Assembly: GCF_001266615.1 (NCBI RefSeq)
Contig: NZ_LGHZ01000004.1
Span: forward strand, 1 to 64,000
DNA: 64,000 nucleotides
DNA from: Kluyvera genomosp. 1
GTDB lineage: Bacteria > Pseudomonadota > Gammaproteobacteria > Enterobacterales > Enterobacteriaceae
Direction of reading: 5' to 3'
Positions 37,270-48,141 of this stretch are shown piece after piece. A program made the translations under genes and the position numbers. The notes under the pieces were generated by a model, which had not been told where the DNA came from, did no database searches, and saw only the letters and a list, made by a program, of their open reading frames with translations. The first letter of the stretch is position 1. Each line of letters opens with the position of its first letter.

Positions 37270-38787
37270 ATGAATCAGACTGAACTTCTGCACCTCAATT
37301 TTCCCCATTTACGGGAACTTAAGCCATTTGACTCGGCTCATCATGCCACCCCGTGGCTGTCCGATCTGGACGCGAAATATCATCGTAAGCTCTGCGACAC
37401 CGTTGAACAGGCGGTTGAACGCTGCGGACTGAAAAATGGAATGACTATCTCGTTTCACCACGCGTTCCGCGAAGGAGACCGGGTGATCAATAGTGTGGTG
37501 GCGAAGCTTGCGCAGATGGGATTCAAAAATCTGACCCTGGCGTCCAGCTCGCTAATGACCTGTAACGATGCGCTGATTGAGCATATCGAAAGTGGTGTGA
37601 TTACCCGCATCTACACCTCCGGTATGCGTGGCAAGCTGGCGGATGCGATCTCCCATGGGTTGATGGATGAGCCGGTACAAATTCACTCCCACGGAGGCCG
37701 CGTGAAGCTACTCCAGGACGGCGAGCTGAATATCGATGTGGCATTTCTGGGCGTACCGTGCAGCGATGAATTTGGTAATGCCAACGGCACGCACGGCAAA
37801 TCGTGCTGCGGTTCGCTGGGCTACGCGATGGTGGATGCCCACTTTGCCCGCAAGGTCGTGTTGCTCACCGAAGAACTGGTGCCGTTCCCCAATATGCCCG
37901 CCAGCCTGGTGCAGGATCAGGTGGACTATATCGTGCAGGTTGAGAGCGTTGGCGACCCGGCAAAAATCAGCGTCGGCGCGGCACGTGTGACCAGCAACCC
38001 ACGCGAGCTGATGATCGCCCGCTATGCGGCAGATGTGATTGAACACTCCGGCTACTTTGTTCCTGGTTTCTCGATGCAGACCGGCTCCGGCGCGGCGGCA
38101 ACCGCCTGTACGCGCTTTATGGAAGAGAAAATGGAGCGCAGCGGCGTGACGGCAAGCTTCGCGCTGGGCGGTATTACCGGCGGGCTGGTGGATCTGCATG
38201 AAAAAGGGCTGATCGGCAAACTGCTCGATACCCAATGTTTTGACGGGCAGGCGGCGGCATCGCTGGCGCGTAACCCCAATCACGTGGAGATCTCTACCAA
38301 TGTCTACGCCAATCCGGGGAGCAAAGCGGCGAGCTGTGACCGGCTTGATGTGGTGATCCTCAGCGCGCTGGAAATTGATGTCGATTTCAACGTGAACGTG
38401 ATTACCGGCTCCGACGGCGTGATGCGCGGTGCATCCGGTGGCCACTGTGACGTGGCGGCCGCCGCTAACCTGACCATCGTGGTCGCGCCGCTGCTACGCA
38501 GCCGTATTCCGACGGTGGTCAAACGCGTGACGACGCGGCTGACTCCGGGGGAAAGTATCGATGTGCTGGTTACCGACCACGGGATCGCGGTCAACCCGGC
38601 ACGCCCGGAAATCCGTGAACGGCTGGTCGCGGCAGGGCTGAAAATCGTCGATATCGAAGCGCTGTATGCCCGTGCGGTCTCGCTGACCGGTATGCCTAAA
38701 CCGATTGAGTTCACCGATAAAATCGTCGGCGTCGTTCGTTACCGCGATGGTAGCGTGATTGATACCGTACGGCAGGTGAAGGAGTAA
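37270..38787 (+). CDS. citF: Citrate lyase alpha subunit CitF
   Basis: Citrate:acetyl-ACP transferase subunit, 505 residues, CoA-transferase-like fold. It exchanges the acetyl group on CitD for citrate. Gly-rich blocks ITGGLVDLHEKGLIGKLLDTQ and GSDGVMRGASGGHCDVAAAA are intact. Start eleven bases after citE, with AAGGA upstream. With CitD and CitE it forms the cytoplasmic lyase complex. Confidence 0.96.
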   Translation: MNQTELLHLNFPHLRELKPFDSAHHATPWLSDLDAKYHRKLCDTVEQAVERCGLKNGMTISFHHAFREGDRVINSVVAKLAQMGFKNLTLASSSLMTCNDALIEHIESGVITRIYTSGMRGKLADAISHGLMDEPVQIHSHGGRVKLLQDGELNIDVAFLGVPCSDEFGNANGTHGKSCCGSLGYAMVDAHFARKVVLLTEELVPFPNMPASLVQDQVDYIVQVESVGDPAKISVGAARVTSNPRELMIARYAADVIEHSGYFVPGFSMQTGSGAAATACTRFMEEKMERSGVTASFALGGITGGLVDLHEKGLIGKLLDTQCFDGQAAASLARNPNHVEISTNVYANPGSKAASCDRLDVVILSALEIDVDFNVNVITGSDGVMRGASGGHCDVAAAANLTIVVAPLLRSRIPTVVKRVTTRLTPGESIDVLVTDHGIAVNPARPEIRERLVAAGLKIVDIEALYARAVSLTGMPKPIEFTDKIVGVVRYRDGSVIDTVRQVKE

Positions 38788-38791
38788 CGTG

Positions 38792-39331
38792 ATGACGACA
38801 ATGACACCCGTGAAAATGGGTGTCAGCCTTGATGCGCTACTGGCGGCAAAAGAGAACCGCGCGGCGCGTCAGGCTGACTGGTTAACCCACTATCAACAAC
38901 CGGTAATTTCACTCACCCTGGTGACGCCGGGAGCGATTAAAAACAGCCCGCGCTATCGCAATACGATGGGCGTGGCGCTGCAAATGTGCGATCAAATGCT
39001 GTGGCAAAACGGCTGGTCGGTGCGTGATCGCCAGGTCTTGTGGCTGCCTACCGGGCCGGAAGCGATGTGGTGCGTGGCGCATCAGGCACCAGAGATAAAA
39101 GCGCACTGTGCGGCGCTAGAGCAGACGCATCCGCTGGGGCGTCTGTGGGATCTGGATGTGATTTGCCCGCAGGCGGGTCACATTGGGCGATTGTCCCTCG
39201 GGCGACATCTGCGGCGCTGCCTGATTTGCGATGAACCTGCGCACGCCTGCTCCCGCTCGCGTAAGCATCCGGTTGATGAGGTGGTGGCCTGCGTGGAGAA
39301 GATGATTGATGACTGGTTTAATCGCGATTAA
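38792..39331 (+). CDS. citX: Apo-citrate lyase phosphoribosyl-dephospho-CoA transferase CitX
   Basis: Transferase of 179 residues that loads the prosthetic group onto CitD. It carries the CitX marks GRLWDLDVICP and RRCLICDEPAHACSRSRKH. ATG at 38792 follows AAGGAG at seven bases. A GTG one codon earlier has poorer spacing. Its 3' end overlaps citG by 23 bases. Confidence 0.94.
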   Translation: MTTMTPVKMGVSLDALLAAKENRAARQADWLTHYQQPVISLTLVTPGAIKNSPRYRNTMGVALQMCDQMLWQNGWSVRDRQVLWLPTGPEAMWCVAHQAPEIKAHCAALEQTHPLGRLWDLDVICPQAGHIGRLSLGRHLRRCLICDEPAHACSRSRKHPVDEVVACVEKMIDDWFNRD

Positions 39332-40121
39332 ACCCCGCACGGTTGATGTCCCGGCACTGGCGGAAGAGGCGCTGTGGCAGGAACTGGAGCTGACGCCAAA
39401 ACCGGGGTTGGTGGATAAGCTCAACAACGGTGCGCACCGGGATATGGATCACGCGCTGTTCGTCCGCAGTATTCAGGCGATTAGCCCGTGGTTTCGACGC
39501 TTTGCCGAGCTGGGTGAGAGCAACGCTCATTTGCCGGTAGACCAGCAGCTACGGCTTATCCGGCCGATGGGTATGGCCTGTGAACAGGCCATGTACCGGG
39601 CAACAAACGGTGTGAATACGCATAAAGGCGGCATTTTTGCGCTGGGACTCTTGTGCTTTGCGGCCGGGCGGTTGGAGGAAGTGAGCCAGTCGAGTCTATG
39701 CCGCGAAGTGAGTGCTATCTGTGATGGGCTGGTGGCTCGAGAATTGGCGACACAACGCTCGCGGGCAACGGCCGGGGAGCGCCAGTTTCATCAGTTTGGC
39801 CTGACCGGTGCGCGTGGTGAGGCCCAGAGCGGCTTTGCCACGGTGCGGCGCGTGTTGCCCAACTGGAATCGCCGTGGCCTACATACGCTGTTGCTGCGCT
39901 TAATGGCCGTGAATCCAGACAGTAATTTGGTGTCGCGCGGCGGTATGAGTGGGCTACGTTATGTGCAAGGGTACGCCCAGCGGTTGTTGGCTCAGGGTTG
40001 GGATGAACGAGATTTAGCAGCGATGGATGAGGCGCTAATTGAGCGGAATTTAAGCCCCGGCGGCAGCGCGGATTTGCTGTCGGTGGGATGGGTGCTGTCG
40101 GGCATCCCCCCCTCACCCTAA
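39309..40121 (+). CDS. citG: Triphosphoribosyl-dephospho-CoA synthase CitG
   Basis: Makes the prosthetic-group precursor from ATP and dephospho-CoA. 270 residues. Family blocks: LTPKPGLVDKLNNGAHRDMDH, NGVNTHKGGIFALGLL, and LSPGGSADLLSVGWVL near the end. Start overlaps citX. The last residues, IPPSP and the stop codon, are encoded by the first unit of a GC-rich repeat cluster, so the C-terminus has probably been altered by the repeat. Last gene of the citrate operon. Confidence 0.93.
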   Translation: MTGLIAIKPRTVDVPALAEEALWQELELTPKPGLVDKLNNGAHRDMDHALFVRSIQAISPWFRRFAELGESNAHLPVDQQLRLIRPMGMACEQAMYRATNGVNTHKGGIFALGLLCFAAGRLEEVSQSSLCREVSAICDGLVARELATQRSRATAGERQFHQFGLTGARGEAQSGFATVRRVLPNWNRRGLHTLLLRLMAVNPDSNLVSRGGMSGLRYVQGYAQRLLAQGWDERDLAAMDEALIERNLSPGGSADLLSVGWVLSGIPPSP

Positions 40122-40274
40122 CCCTCTCCCCGAAGGGGAGAGGGGACAGTCAGGTGCGTTTTTGAACTGTAATATATCGAATGTTGTCCTCCCCGTGGGG
40201 GAGAAGGTACTGCCAGGTACGGTATTTAACAGTAGCGTGATGTCTTTCCCCCTCTCCCCTGCAGGGAGAGGGGA
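40108..40274. repeat. Cluster of three GC-rich palindromic (REP-like) units
   Basis: Three hairpins within about 165 bases between convergent citG and nupG: CCCTCTCCCC / GGGGAGAGGG (40122-40144), CTCCCC / GGGGAG (40189-40203) and CCCCTCTCCC / GGGAGAGGGG (40249-40273). They may also act as terminators for both flanking genes. Confidence 0.8.
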
Positions 40275-40282
40275 CGGACGCC

Positions 40283-41539
40283 TTAGTGCGTGACCGGCAC
40301 CGCACCAGGAGCGACACGCTCGTGTTTGTATTTGAACAGACCAACAAACGCTACGGCCAGAACCAGAGAGTAGCCGGCGAAAATCAGCCACACGCTCTGC
40401 CAGTCAGTAATACCGTCAACGGTATACATCTCAACCACTTTTCCGCTGACCATACCGCCGAGGATGCAGCCGAAGCCGTTAGTCATCATCAGGAACATAC
40501 CCTGCGCACTGGCGCGGATTTCCGGTTTCACTTCTTTCTCCACGAACACGGAACCGGAGATATTGAAGAAGTCAAAGGCACAGCCGTAAACAATCATCGA
40601 CAGCACCAGCAGTACGGTGCCGAAAGCTGACGGGTCGCCATAAGCAAAGAGACCAAAGCGCAGCATCCACGCGAAGATACTGATCAGCATCACGTTCTTA
40701 ATGCCATAACGGCTCAGGAAGAACGGAATGGTCAGGATGAACAGTGTTTCGGAGATCTGTGAAATCGACATCATCACCGAGGCGTGCTGCACGATAAAGC
40801 TGGTTGCGAACAGCGGATCTTTATCGAAGCTGTGCAGGAAGGTGTTGCCGAACATATTGGTGATCTGCAGCTCCGCGCCTAACAGCATGGAGAAGACAAA
40901 GAAGATCGCCATACGCTTGTTTTTAAACAGCGCGAAGGCATCCAGACCCAGCATGCTGCTCCAGCTCTGTTTTGCCTGCTGATTTGAGACCGGAATATGC
41001 GGCAGCGTCAGCGTGAACAGCGCCAGCACCACGGAGAGCGCAGCACCGATATACAGCTGCATGTGGCTCAGTTCGAAACCGGCAAAGCTCACGGCCCACA
41101 TTGCCAGAATAAAGCCGATGGTGCCCCAGATACGAATCGGTGGGAAGTCGGTCACGATGTCCATACCGGCTGATTTCAGGCGGTAGTAGGAGATGGTGTT
41201 AATCAGGCCGAGCGTTGGCATATAGGCCAATGAGTTCAGCAAGATAACCATAAACATGGCGCTTGGCGTGGTGACCTCGGCAGCCATAAATAGCGTTCCG
41301 GCACCGACCAGGTGGCAGATGGCATAGACCCATTTGGCGCTGATCCATTTATCCGCGACGATGCCTAAAAGTGTAGGCATAAAGACGGCGGCAATCCCCA
41401 GTGAGCTATAAACTGCACCGATAGAAGCCCCGTCGAACTTCAGCGTCACAAACATGTATGAACCTAGCGTTGTCAGCCAGCTCCCCCAAAGGCAGAACTG
41501 CAGAAACGACAATATCTTAAGCTGCAGCTTTAAATTCAT
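40283..41539 (-). CDS. nupG: Nucleoside:H+ symporter NupG
   Basis: High-affinity nucleoside permease of the major facilitator superfamily, 418 residues as in E. coli with very high similarity. Twelve membrane helices are evident. Motifs kept: WGSWLTTLGSYMFVTLKF at the start, TDFPPIRIWGTIGFI, and FVEKEVKPEIRASAQGMF. In E. coli it is controlled by CytR, DeoR and CRP (family knowledge). Upstream, TGCAATTATTTTCACT at about 41655-41670 is a weak CRP-like match. Confidence 0.96.
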   Translation of the reverse strand: MNLKLQLKILSFLQFCLWGSWLTTLGSYMFVTLKFDGASIGAVYSSLGIAAVFMPTLLGIVADKWISAKWVYAICHLVGAGTLFMAAEVTTPSAMFMVILLNSLAYMPTLGLINTISYYRLKSAGMDIVTDFPPIRIWGTIGFILAMWAVSFAGFELSHMQLYIGAALSVVLALFTLTLPHIPVSNQQAKQSWSSMLGLDAFALFKNKRMAIFFVFSMLLGAELQITNMFGNTFLHSFDKDPLFATSFIVQHASVMMSISQISETLFILTIPFFLSRYGIKNVMLISIFAWMLRFGLFAYGDPSAFGTVLLVLSMIVYGCAFDFFNISGSVFVEKEVKPEIRASAQGMFLMMTNGFGCILGGMVSGKVVEMYTVDGITDWQSVWLIFAGYSLVLAVAFVGLFKYKHERVAPGAVPVTH

Positions 41540-41778
41540 GTTGTTTTCCTCACAAGAATGGCGGGATTATGTTTTTTTAATAACATTAAGAGGTGGTGTT
41601 TGTGGCGATTCTAGCAATGGGTGTGAGGGGACATTGTTAAGCACCGCATAAAATTGCAATTATTTTCACTTTGCACAACGAAATAGTGACAAACGTAACA
41701 TTTTTGCGCGGAAAAGGTGGGGAAGACCATCTTCCCTCCAGATAATTAGAGGTCAGATGGTCTGCATTGTGGCAATGG

Positions 41779-42858
41779 TTACTTGCGGCGATAGCCCTTC
41801 TGGGCGGAGTTCACCTTGTAGAGGTAGCGGCGCGATTCAGCCGACGGATGGCGGGTGGTCAGCGTCTGGTAGACGTCGCCCGGTGCCATGCTGTTGATGA
41901 TATTCGCCGCCTGTACCTTATCGTTGGAGAAGACGCGCAGCACGCTACCCGCGCCGCCGTTGTAGGCGGTGATGACCGCGTATCGGCGTGAGGTTGGGTT
42001 ATCGATACCACCCAGGTAGATGTTATTGAGGATTGCCAAATAGGCCGTACCGGTGTCGATGTTGCTGGCCGGATCGAACAGGAAGCTTCGGCTCGGCGTA
42101 CCGGATTTGCCCTGCGAGCGGAATACATCTTTCCCGGCGGTGTGCTGGACGACCTGCATCAGACCCATCGCATCGGAACGACTCACCGCATATGGGTTGA
42201 ATGAGGATTCGGTTTGCATAATGGCCAGAATCAGCGATTCATCAATGCCATACTTACGCGACGCCTGACGCACCATACCTAAATATTTATGCGCACGCTT
42301 ATCGAGGTGGTTGGGGACCAGGTTGATGGTTACGCTGTAGATAATGTGCAGGCCGCTGCTGCGTTTTTTCAGCCGCGTTTGCAGCAGATAATCCGCAAAG
42401 CGCTCTGCGCGCCACTGCCAGCGAATGGCTTCGCCGTTGTTATCCACGACCTGACCGTAGAGGAACGGCTCTTTGGAGATTTGGATATCGTCGGCGTCGG
42501 AGTAGAGGTCAACTGAACCCGGATCGTCACCCATTAACAACGTGGTGATAATGGCCTGACGCAGACGCGCAGCAGGTTCAGTGCCGGCGATGGTCTCAAC
42601 GGTAATCGTACCGTCGTCGAAGTTAATGTGGCTGCGCGTCTGGTAGCCGTCGGTATACTTTACGTAGTCCTTCGGACCGGCTATCAGAACCTCGTTAAAG
42701 CCCCAAATGTTTTCAATATTATGGGCGAACTGCCCCATCAAAATATCAAAACCGTTGGTGTCTTTTACCCACGCCTCGTTATAGGTATCACCCTTTTTAT
42801 TCGAGGAGCAGGAGACAAGCAGCGGCGCTATCAACGCCAGAGCAAATAGTTTTTTCAT
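41779..42858 (-). CDS. mltC: Membrane-bound lytic murein transglycosylase C
   Basis: Lipoprotein of 359 residues. Signal peptide with lipobox LLVSC (Cys17), a DUF3393-type N-domain, then an SLT catalytic domain with the glutamate in [25 protein letters not shown] and the AYNGGAG motif. It cleaves peptidoglycan to 1,6-anhydro products in the outer membrane or periplasm. The second of two adjacent ATGs is used to match E. coli length. yggX lies upstream, 47 bases away. Confidence 0.95.
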   Translation of the reverse strand: MKKLFALALIAPLLVSCSSNKKGDTYNEAWVKDTNGFDILMGQFAHNIENIWGFNEVLIAGPKDYVKYTDGYQTRSHINFDDGTITVETIAGTEPAARLRQAIITTLLMGDDPGSVDLYSDADDIQISKEPFLYGQVVDNNGEAIRWQWRAERFADYLLQTRLKKRSSGLHIIYSVTINLVPNHLDKRAHKYLGMVRQASRKYGIDESLILAIMQTESSFNPYAVSRSDAMGLMQVVQHTAGKDVFRSQGKSGTPSRSFLFDPASNIDTGTAYLAILNNIYLGGIDNPTSRRYAVITAYNGGAGSVLRVFSNDKVQAANIINSMAPGDVYQTLTTRHPSAESRRYLYKVNSAQKGYRRK

Positions 42859-42905
42859 CATTCCGGGAGCGCGTGTTGTTGTGGTCTTAGAAAGGCCGTC
42901 AGGCC

Positions 42906-44260
<1,355 letters not shown>

Positions 44261-44415
44261 GGTCAAAGCAGGGATTCCACCATCGTTCTAATGAGGGGCC
44301 AAATTGCAGCACAGCGGCACTATGCTGTAAACAGGAACTTTCCGGTGCTTGCATCCGGCAACTAACTTTGGATAATGCCCGTTTCCCGAACACTCTCACA
44401 AGCAGACTTATTTTT

Positions 44416-45135
44416 ATGAAGAACGACGTCATTTCACCGGAATTTGATGAGAACGGCCGCCCACAGCGCCGTATTCGTAGTTTTGTTCGTCGCCAGGGGC
44501 GACTGACCAAAGGGCAGGAACACGCGCTGGAAAACTACTGGCCGGTGATGGGCGTTGAGTTCAGCGAAGAACCTGTCGATTTTGCTGCGCTGTTTGGCCG
44601 TGATGCGCCGACGACGCTGGAGATCGGTTTCGGTATGGGGGCATCGCTGGTGGCGATGGCGAAAGCGCGCCCGGATCAAAACTTCCTCGGCATTGAAGTG
44701 CACTCCCCTGGGGTTGGCGCTTGCCTTGCATCGGCCCATGAAGAGGGTGTCGATAACCTGCGCGTGATGTGCCACGATGCGGTTGAAGTGCTGCATAAGA
44801 TGATCCCTGACAACTCTCTGAACATGGTTCAGCTCTTTTTCCCTGACCCATGGCATAAAGCGCGTCATAATAAACGCCGTATCGTTCAGGTTCCGTTTGC
44901 TGAGCTAGTGAAAAGCAAACTGAAGCTGGGCGGCGTGTTCCACATGGCGACCGACTGGGAAGCCTACGCGGAGCACATGCTGGAAGTGATGTCCTCGCTG
45001 GACGGATATCTGAACCTGTCTGAGAGTAAGGATTATGTACCGCGCCCGGAATCGCGCCCGGTAACCAAATTTGAACAGCGTGGCCATCGTCTTGGCCACG
45101 GCGTATGGGACTTAATGTTCGAGAGGGTGAAATAA
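44416..45135 (+). CDS. trmB: tRNA (guanine-N7)-methyltransferase TrmB
   Basis: Class I SAM methyltransferase making m7G46 in tRNA, 239 residues. SAM site [12 protein letters not shown] near residue 67, [18 protein letters not shown] catalytic segment, and C-terminal [24 protein letters not shown] at 44416 is the E. coli start. The frame extension from 44368 is not supported. The stop codon abuts the yggL ATG with no gap, which points to translational coupling. Confidence 0.96.
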   Translation: MKNDVISPEFDENGRPQRRIRSFVRRQGRLTKGQEHALENYWPVMGVEFSEEPVDFAALFGRDAPTTLEIGFGMGASLVAMAKARPDQNFLGIEVHSPGVGACLASAHEEGVDNLRVMCHDAVEVLHKMIPDNSLNMVQLFFPDPWHKARHNKRRIVQVPFAELVKSKLKLGGVFHMATDWEAYAEHMLEVMSSLDGYLNLSESKDYVPRPESRPVTKFEQRGHRLGHGVWDLMFERVK

Positions 45136-45462
45136 ATGGCAAAGAATCGTAGCCGTCGTTTGCGTAAAAAAATGCACATCGATGAATTCCAGGAGATCGG
45201 TTTCTCCGTAGCATGGCGTTTCCCGGAAGGGACCAGCGAAGAGCAGATCGACCAGACCGTTGATCAGTTCATCGATGAAGTTATCGAGCCGAACAAACTG
45301 GCGTTTGACGGCAGTGGCTACCTGGCATGGGAAGGTCTGATTTGCACCCAGGAAATCGGCAAGTGTACCGAGGAGCACCAGGCTCAGGTACGTAAATGGC
45401 TGGAAGACCACAAGTTCGAAGAAGTACGCACCAGCGAACTTTTCGACGTTTGGTGGGACTAA
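45136..45462 (+). CDS. yggL: DUF469 family protein YggL
   Basis: Soluble protein of 108 residues, identical in length to E. coli YggL. The family is reported to bind the 50S ribosome, with no defined activity. Basic N-terminus KNRSRRLRKKMHIDEF followed by an acidic body ending FDVWWD. Begins immediately after trmB. Confidence 0.95.
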   Translation: MAKNRSRRLRKKMHIDEFQEIGFSVAWRFPEGTSEEQIDQTVDQFIDEVIEPNKLAFDGSGYLAWEGLICTQEIGKCTEEHQAQVRKWLEDHKFEEVRTSELFDVWWD

Positions 45463-45473
45463 TAGCCTATACG

Positions 45474-45502
45474 GGGCCAGCATTTGCTGGCCCGATTTGT
45501 CT
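45474..45502 (+). terminator. Hairpin between yggL and yggN
   Basis: Stem GGGCCAGC / GCTGGCCC with an ATTT loop, then GATTTGTCTT. Acts as terminator or attenuator before yggN, whose start follows by about 20 bases. Confidence 0.7.
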
Positions 45503-45514
45503 TGAGGGAAAGTA

Positions 45515-46234
45515 ATGATGCGCAAAACGCTGCTCACGGCAGTTCTCACGTTCACGACGATGGCCGCCCATGCTGACTACCAGTGCAGCGTCACCCCCCG
45601 TGATGATGTTGTCCTCAACCCGCAAACGGTGCAGGTGAAGGGCGAGAACGGCAATCTGGTCATTACCCCAAACGGTGACGTTACCTTCAACGGTAAGGCC
45701 TACACGCTCACCGCCGCCCAGCGCGAGCAGGCGAAAGATTATCAAACGGAGCTGCGCAGTGCGCTGCCGTGGATTGACGAAGGTGCCCGTAATCGCGTCG
45801 AAAAAGGTCGCGTGGCGCTGGATAAAATTATCGCCAAAGAGGTGGGTGAAAGCAGCAACATGCGCGGTCGTTTGACCAAGCTTGATGCCCAGCTCAAACA
45901 GCAGATGAATCGTATTATCGAACATCGTACCGATGGCTTAACCTTCCACTACAAAGCTATCGATCAGGTGCGCGCCGATGGGCAGCAGCTGGTGAACCAG
46001 GCGATGGGCGGTATCCTGCAGGACAGCATCAATGAAATGGGTGCTAAAGCGGTGCTCAAAGGCGGCGGTAACCCGCTGCAGGGCGTACTGGGCAGCTTAG
46101 GCGGCCTGCAAACCGCCATTCAAAACGAGTGGAAAAACCAGGAAGCGGATTTCCAGGCCTTCGGTAAGGATGTCTGCAGCCGCGTGGTGTCGCTCGAAGA
46201 CAGCCGTAAAGCGCTGGTGGGTACCCTGAAATAA
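45515..46234 (+). CDS. yggN: DUF2884 periplasmic protein YggN
   Basis: Exported protein of 239 residues of unknown function, co-linear with E. coli YggN. Signal peptide ending MAAHA, mature start DYQCSVTPRDDV, long helical middle, two Cys (near the N-terminus and in DVCSRVV) that could form a disulfide. Ends at a strong hairpin, convergent with the TRAP genes. Confidence 0.93.
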   Translation: MMRKTLLTAVLTFTTMAAHADYQCSVTPRDDVVLNPQTVQVKGENGNLVITPNGDVTFNGKAYTLTAAQREQAKDYQTELRSALPWIDEGARNRVEKGRVALDKIIAKEVGESSNMRGRLTKLDAQLKQQMNRIIEHRTDGLTFHYKAIDQVRADGQQLVNQAMGGILQDSINEMGAKAVLKGGGNPLQGVLGSLGGLQTAIQNEWKNQEADFQAFGKDVCSRVVSLEDSRKALVGTLK

Positions 46235-46243
46235 GCTCTTATC

Positions 46244-46268
46244 GGCTACCTGTGTTCTACAGGTAGCC
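46244..46268. terminator. Terminator between convergent yggN and dctM
   Basis: Ten-base stem GGCTACCTGT / ACAGGTAGCC with a GTTCT loop, between two convergent stop codons. T-run weak. Confidence 0.7.
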
Positions 46269-46291
46269 AAAATCACCTTCCTTCAGCTGGA

Positions 46292-47593
46292 TTACATCAG
46301 CCCCAGCAGCTGCGGAATAAACAGTGAAATCTGCGGGATGTAGGCAATCATCATCAGCGCCACCAACAAGGCGAAGTAGAACGGCAGCAGCGGTTTAATC
46401 AGCTGTTGGATCTTCACGCCGGAAATCGAGCAGCCAACAAACAGCGCGCTGCCGACCGGCGGCGTTAGCAGGCCGATACACAAGTTGGCGACCATCATGA
46501 TGCCGAAATGTACCGGATTCATGCCCAGTTCTTCGGCCATCGGCAGGAAGATTGGCGTGAAAATCAGCACTGCTGGCGTCATGTCCATGAAGATGCCGAC
46601 AATCAGCAGCACGATGTTGATAAGCAGCAGAATGATGATTGGATTCTCAGAGATCGCCATCAGCGTGTCGCTTATCATGTAAGGAATGTCTGCATTGGTC
46701 ATCGCCCACGACATTCCGACGGAGAAACCGATCAGCAGCAGGACTATAGAGGTAGTGACTACCGACTCCAGAATCAGCTTAGGCAGATCACGCCACTTCA
46801 CTTCCCGGTAGATAATAACGGACAGAATGAAGGTGTAGACCACCGCGATAGCGGACGCTTCGGTAGCGGTAAAGATGCCGCCTAAGATCCCTCCCATGAC
46901 GATAATCACCAGCAGCAGACTTGGCAGCGCGTCGAAGAACGCTTTTGCCGCCTGCGCGCAGGTCGGGCGTTCGGAGACTGGATAGCCACGACGTTTGGCG
47001 ATAATGGCGCAGACAATCATTATCGCCAGCCCCATCAGAATCCCCGGCAGATACCCGGCCATAAACAGCGATGCCACGGACACGCCGCCTGCGGTGAGAG
47101 AGAAGACAATCAGCACGTTAGACGGTGGGATCAGCAACCCGGTGATGCATGACGACACGTTGACCGCCGTGGAGAACGCCGGGTCATAGCCTTTTTTAGT
47201 CTGAATCGGGTGCAGGGTGCCGCCGACCGCCGCAGCGGCGGCAACAGCCGAGCCGGAAATGGAACCAAACATCATATTAGCCAGCACATTCACGTGGCCG
47301 AGCGAGCCGGGCACGCGGCCGACCATCACCTGTGCCAGGTTTATCAGGCGTATCGCAATACCGCCGCTGTTCATTAGCGTGCCGGCAAAGATAAAGAACG
47401 GGATTGCCAGCAGGGCAAAGTTATCGAGCCCGTTGGCCAAACGTTGGGCTACGGTAATCGCCGCGATATCCCAGGGGAACATCAGCAGCATTGAGGCGAC
47501 GGTGGCGATACCGATAGAAAAGGAGATAGGCACGCCGATAAACACCAGCACGAAAAACGAACCAAAAAGCGTTAATGCAATATACCCGTCCAT
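46292..47593 (-). CDS. TRAP transporter large permease subunit (DctM family)
   Basis: 433 residues with about twelve hydrophobic helices and DctM marks (GVPISFSIGIA, GSISGSAVAAAAAVGG, IPPSNVLIVFSL, DMTPAVLIFTPIFLP). It forms the translocation channel of a sodium-driven TRAP importer. ATG at 47593 overlaps the dctQ stop by one base (TGATG) and has AAGGAG at seven bases. The TTG two codons earlier is not used. Substrate unknown. Confidence 0.92.
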   Translation of the reverse strand: MDGYIALTLFGSFFVLVFIGVPISFSIGIATVASMLLMFPWDIAAITVAQRLANGLDNFALLAIPFFIFAGTLMNSGGIAIRLINLAQVMVGRVPGSLGHVNVLANMMFGSISGSAVAAAAAVGGTLHPIQTKKGYDPAFSTAVNVSSCITGLLIPPSNVLIVFSLTAGGVSVASLFMAGYLPGILMGLAIMIVCAIIAKRRGYPVSERPTCAQAAKAFFDALPSLLLVIIVMGGILGGIFTATEASAIAVVYTFILSVIIYREVKWRDLPKLILESVVTTSIVLLLIGFSVGMSWAMTNADIPYMISDTLMAISENPIIILLLINIVLLIVGIFMDMTPAVLIFTPIFLPMAEELGMNPVHFGIMMVANLCIGLLTPPVGSALFVGCSISGVKIQQLIKPLLPFYFALLVALMMIAYIPQISLFIPQLLGLM

Positions 47594-48096
47594 CAGCAAG
47601 CTCCTTCGGGCTGTTTCAGGCTACGTAAGCCGTTGGTGATAAACCATAATGCGTAAAACATCATGATGAGACCGGTTAGCGGCAGGATCAGGTAGACGTA
47701 GCCCATCGGGATCTGCATCGCGGCGGAGACCTGGGAAGTGGCCAGCGTTTTGGCAATCAGCTTCACGCCGCCGGTGACAATCACCGCGCCGGAGAAGATG
47801 AAAATCAGCAGGTTAATCACTACCGCTAGCATCTGCTGTTTGCGTGGCGTAATCGACATAGCCAAGAGGTCGATAGCCAGATGACGCTGTGCACCGACGG
47901 TATAGGCTGCGCCGAGCAGACCTACCCAGATCATCAGAAAGCGCGCCAGCTCATCAGTGAGCGTGCTGGGCTGGTTTAAGACGTAGCGGCTGAAAACCTG
48001 CCACACAACGCAGACGACCAGCGCGACCATCACCGCCACCGAGAATGCGGCGATCAGGCGGTCCACCGCCTGTTTAATGCGGGAAAAAAGTCTCAT
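47593..48096 (-). CDS. TRAP transporter small permease subunit (DctQ family)
   Basis: 167 residues with four hydrophobic helices and the DctQ-type signature RYVLNQPSTLTDELARFLMIWVGLLGAAY (given here by its ends RYVLNQP and WVGLLGAA). Partner of the DctM subunit. AGGA lies six bases ahead of the ATG. A hairpin separates it from the solute-binding gene. Confidence 0.92.
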   Translation of the reverse strand: MRLFSRIKQAVDRLIAAFSVAVMVALVVCVVWQVFSRYVLNQPSTLTDELARFLMIWVGLLGAAYTVGAQRHLAIDLLAMSITPRKQQMLAVVINLLIFIFSGAVIVTGGVKLIAKTLATSQVSAAMQIPMGYVYLILPLTGLIMMFYALWFITNGLRSLKQPEGAC

Positions 48097-48115
48097 GAGA
48101 TATCCTGGTGAAAGC

Positions 48116-48132
48116 GGGCCAAAAGCTGGCCC
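48116..48132 (-). terminator. Intercistronic hairpin between dctP and dctQ
   Basis: Stem GGGCCA / TGGCCC with a five-base loop in the 45-base gap. Probably sets the ratio of solute-binding protein to permease by attenuation or mRNA protection. Confidence 0.5.
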
Positions 48133-48141
48133 GAAAAGGTT

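Noticed and set aside
37708..38445. 245-codon frame opposite citF
   Set aside because: Shadow of citF, Cys- and His-rich without domain, no ribosome-binding site.
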